A DNA stretch of 64,000 bases, from positions 10,041,431 to 10,105,430 of the forward strand of contig NC_088322.1 of NCBI RefSeq assembly GCF_910592395.1. Reading direction: 5' to 3'. The translations under genes and the position numbers were made by a program. Positions 61,834 through 64,000 of this stretch are shown piece after piece. Numbering within the stretch: the first letter of the stretch is position 1; each line of letters starts with the position of its first letter. The notes under the pieces were generated by a model that worked only from the letters and a program-made list of their open reading frames with translations, was not told the DNA's origin and did no database searches. This DNA is from Lineus longissimus. Its lineage: Eukaryota; Nemertea; Pilidiophora; Heteronemertea; Lineidae.

Positions 61834-63090
61834 TAGACTATGGTGACCGTTGTGAGAGTTGGAAGTGTGTCTGATCACTGACTTGCTCATTTTGTAGCTA
61901 ATGTTGTTATTCTAGTTGTTAGAGTAGTTATTGTAGTTATCTATTATCGTAGTTATCTAGCTATTATAGTTGTTATACTTTTGGTTACTGCTTATCATCG
62001 ATTTCAACCTATTCAGCTTTCAGTTGTCCAGGCGAGGCCAGGTGACCAATGACGATGATAGATCGGGTTCGATTCAAGCTATACGCTTGGTGTCTTTGGT
62101 TATCGTGACTGGCGACTTGAGTCTATCTCATCTCATGTCCAAAGCACGGTGGCTGGGTCCCAGGCATGCTTGCCACTTTGTTCCACGGTCCTCATCTAAG
62201 TTTCGACGGTGATGACATGGACTTAGGTTCAAGGAACGTGTTCCCCTTGAGTCATTGTGGTTGATTGATGGGGGCAATAAACAGTTGCGTGTCGCTAGTC
62301 ATTCAATTGGTCCCCTTGTTTTAGAGTGTTGGCGGGATAAGTCTTACGACTGTTAACAATAGTAAGCAATAGCTGGCCAGCGATCCCCTACCTGATCTCG
62401 AGGGGGATGGAATGACTGGGGAATAGGCCTGTTGTTAACCTGCGGAATTTCGTCGGACGAAATGTCAGGCGTGTCCGTGTGGGACTTGTGCTAAACCAGT
62501 TTAGTACATATGACGAAGACATTGGGCTCTTTGAATAACAACAGTGTCCTTGACCTCCTTGTGCCTCACAACGCTAATAATATACACCCCCTGAAATCGA
62601 CAAGACGGCGAAGAAGAAGGAGAGCCGGCCTCCAGCTCGAGAGCCAAGAAGACACTGGATGGACCCCAAGGATATGTTGCTGTCAATGTTGGAGCCATAC
62701 AGGGTAAGCATCACTTAGTCCTCAGTTACGTCTGGATTGAAAGAAACATTACAAAGATGTCAAAATAACTCCGAAAGAAGTATCAATCTGACATACAATT
62801 TCAACTTTTATACGTATTGGGGTGCCACACTCAATACTGCTCATACAGTTTTGAAACCTCTTCACCCAATTTGGTTCCAGAATACAATTGAATGTGCTTT
62901 ATTGAATTCGCATTAGCTGATTCTCATTGAAACGTGTAGTGTGGGTGTTAATTTTGATTCATTTTGATTCCGGAGAGTGCTCTCTGGAAAACAGTTTTAA
63001 ATCAGATTCAGTGTGAACGCAGCATGCAGTAGAAACACTAAGAAATTAGATAAACCCCTCAACAAAAAATATGATTCTTTTTAAGCAGCC
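61834..63090. other. Possible start of another + strand gene
   Basis: A GC-richer, Arg-rich open stretch (about 62515-62701, STRRRRRRRAGLQLESQED) ends at a GTAAGC donor-like site near 62703. The motif CAGGGTAAGCATCACTTAGT recurs as CAGGGTGAGCATCACTTAGT at 63228. No product recognised. Confidence 0.2.
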
Positions 63091-63229
63091 CGAGCCAACA
63101 TTGTACAAGGGACACAAGGTCCATGGCCACACGGACAAGGGACACGAGGACAAGGGACACGAGGACAAGGGACACGAGGACAAGGGACACGAGGACAAGG
63201 AACACAAAAGATGATTTTGCAGTCTACAG
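63091..63229 (+). repeat. 15-bp tandem repeat within an exon-like segment
   Basis: Five copies of ACACGAGGACAAGGG near 63135-63205; two reading frames stay open through the repeat. The segment ends at a GTGAGC donor-like site. Confidence 0.6.
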
Positions 63230-64000
63230 GGTGAGCATCACTTAGTCCTGGTTGATATTATAACTACTCATGAAACAAACTCCATAACTGTCCAACCAGC
63301 AGTCAATGAGGGGAAAAAGATCATTTTTCATGTCGCCGAAACCCGCACACTGGCGGCCAAGTCATGAACTTTTGTCGAGTGAGACCACCTGACCGAGTGT
63401 GCTCAAGTAACAGCCAAATGGGCAACATGACCTCGATGATCTTGATTAGTTGGACAAATCATGAGTTACATTTTATGTATGGCTGTTAGTAATATCAGTC
63501 ATAAACATTGATATAAAAATCCAAGGCAATTTGAACAAATTATATGCTCACCCCTACAGTGATCGTTGTTGGAAGAGGAAATCATCATCACAAGCTGGAA
63601 ATCAGTCGACACTGTCTGTGACATTCATTTACCAGAAGGGGGTATAATGAGCCCCAAGTATTAAGCCAGTTTCAAGAGATTTATATTTTAACACATAAAA
63701 TCCACAACGTGATGTAAAAATTGTAAAATCCTGATGAAAAAAAGGGCAAATCAATGGAACATATTATATGATGTTAATTTTAAACTAACTAATTTTAAAG
63801 GAGGATGCAAGCATTTGTAACTTTACTCAAGGCTTAGTTTTATTCAAAAAATCCTCACGGACACGGACACTGTCACTAGATGCCTACAGTGACATTCTGG
63901 TCACTGTTACATTATCAGTCAAAACCAAACAAAACGTGGAGTGTTCTGACTTTTATAGAGGTAGCCAACTTGAGAATTTTTTTGGAGAACAAAGTTGGTT
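63230..64000. other. Right-edge sequence, nothing seen
   Basis: No supported gene or repeat; a gene could continue past the window. Confidence 0.4.

Overview
The window looks like nuclear DNA of a marine invertebrate. It is AT-rich, has long introns with GT/AG junctions, AATAAA signals, frequent TACATGTA and TAGGCCTA strings, many short inverted-repeat elements, tRNA-headed SINE-like repeats and minisatellites. The repeat style and gene content would suit an echinoderm, hemichordate, cephalochordate or lophotrochozoan; I cannot decide the phylum from the sequence alone.

The main gene, on the + strand from about 14.6 to 54.4 kb, is a class III myosin: an STE20-type protein kinase fused to a myosin motor, followed by IQ motifs and a tail (relatives are vertebrate MYO3A/MYO3B and insect NINAC). 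I rebuilt about 31 exons by hand. All junctions are GT/AG and the reading frame closes over the whole chain: 6450 coding bases for the long form and 4578 for a short form. The kinase is residues 1-300 with all catalytic motifs, the motor about 340-1058 with P-loop, switch I and switch II, and five IQ motifs lie at about 1105-1245. Several alternative 3' ends fit the phase. They are a 53-codon terminal exon at 42.46 kb, an exon at 45.7 kb, a 2.2-kb repeat-rich tail exon at 48.06-50.29 kb, and a last exon at 53.8 kb with two DFRXXL actin-binding motifs that can be reached through a donor inside the 48-kb exon.

Region by region: 1-4.4 kb holds repeats and two weak coding-like stretches. From 5.84 down to 4.47 kb, on the - strand, is a small five-exon gene (106 residues) that I do not recognise. 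From 5.9 to 13.7 kb are foldback elements, a TTCGCC-rich tandem array and two minisatellites rich in CACGTG. The myosin III locus follows, with minisatellites in several introns. From 54.4 to 64 kb is mostly intergenic, with three perfect TGACGTCA sites, two CTCF-like sites, a near-identical inverted copy of a 634-bp element also found at 24.3 kb, and faint exon-like duplications near the right edge.

The most unusual themes are two. Small tandem duplications repeatedly cross or copy exon edges of the myosin gene (exons 1, 5, 10, 13, 15, 19 and 22), giving decoy splice sites and decayed exon copies. The long tail consists of about eleven copies of a W-K-x-M-x-K-Q-x-S motif plus four copies of a MPxWDxVKKDL motif, which I do not know from other myosins.
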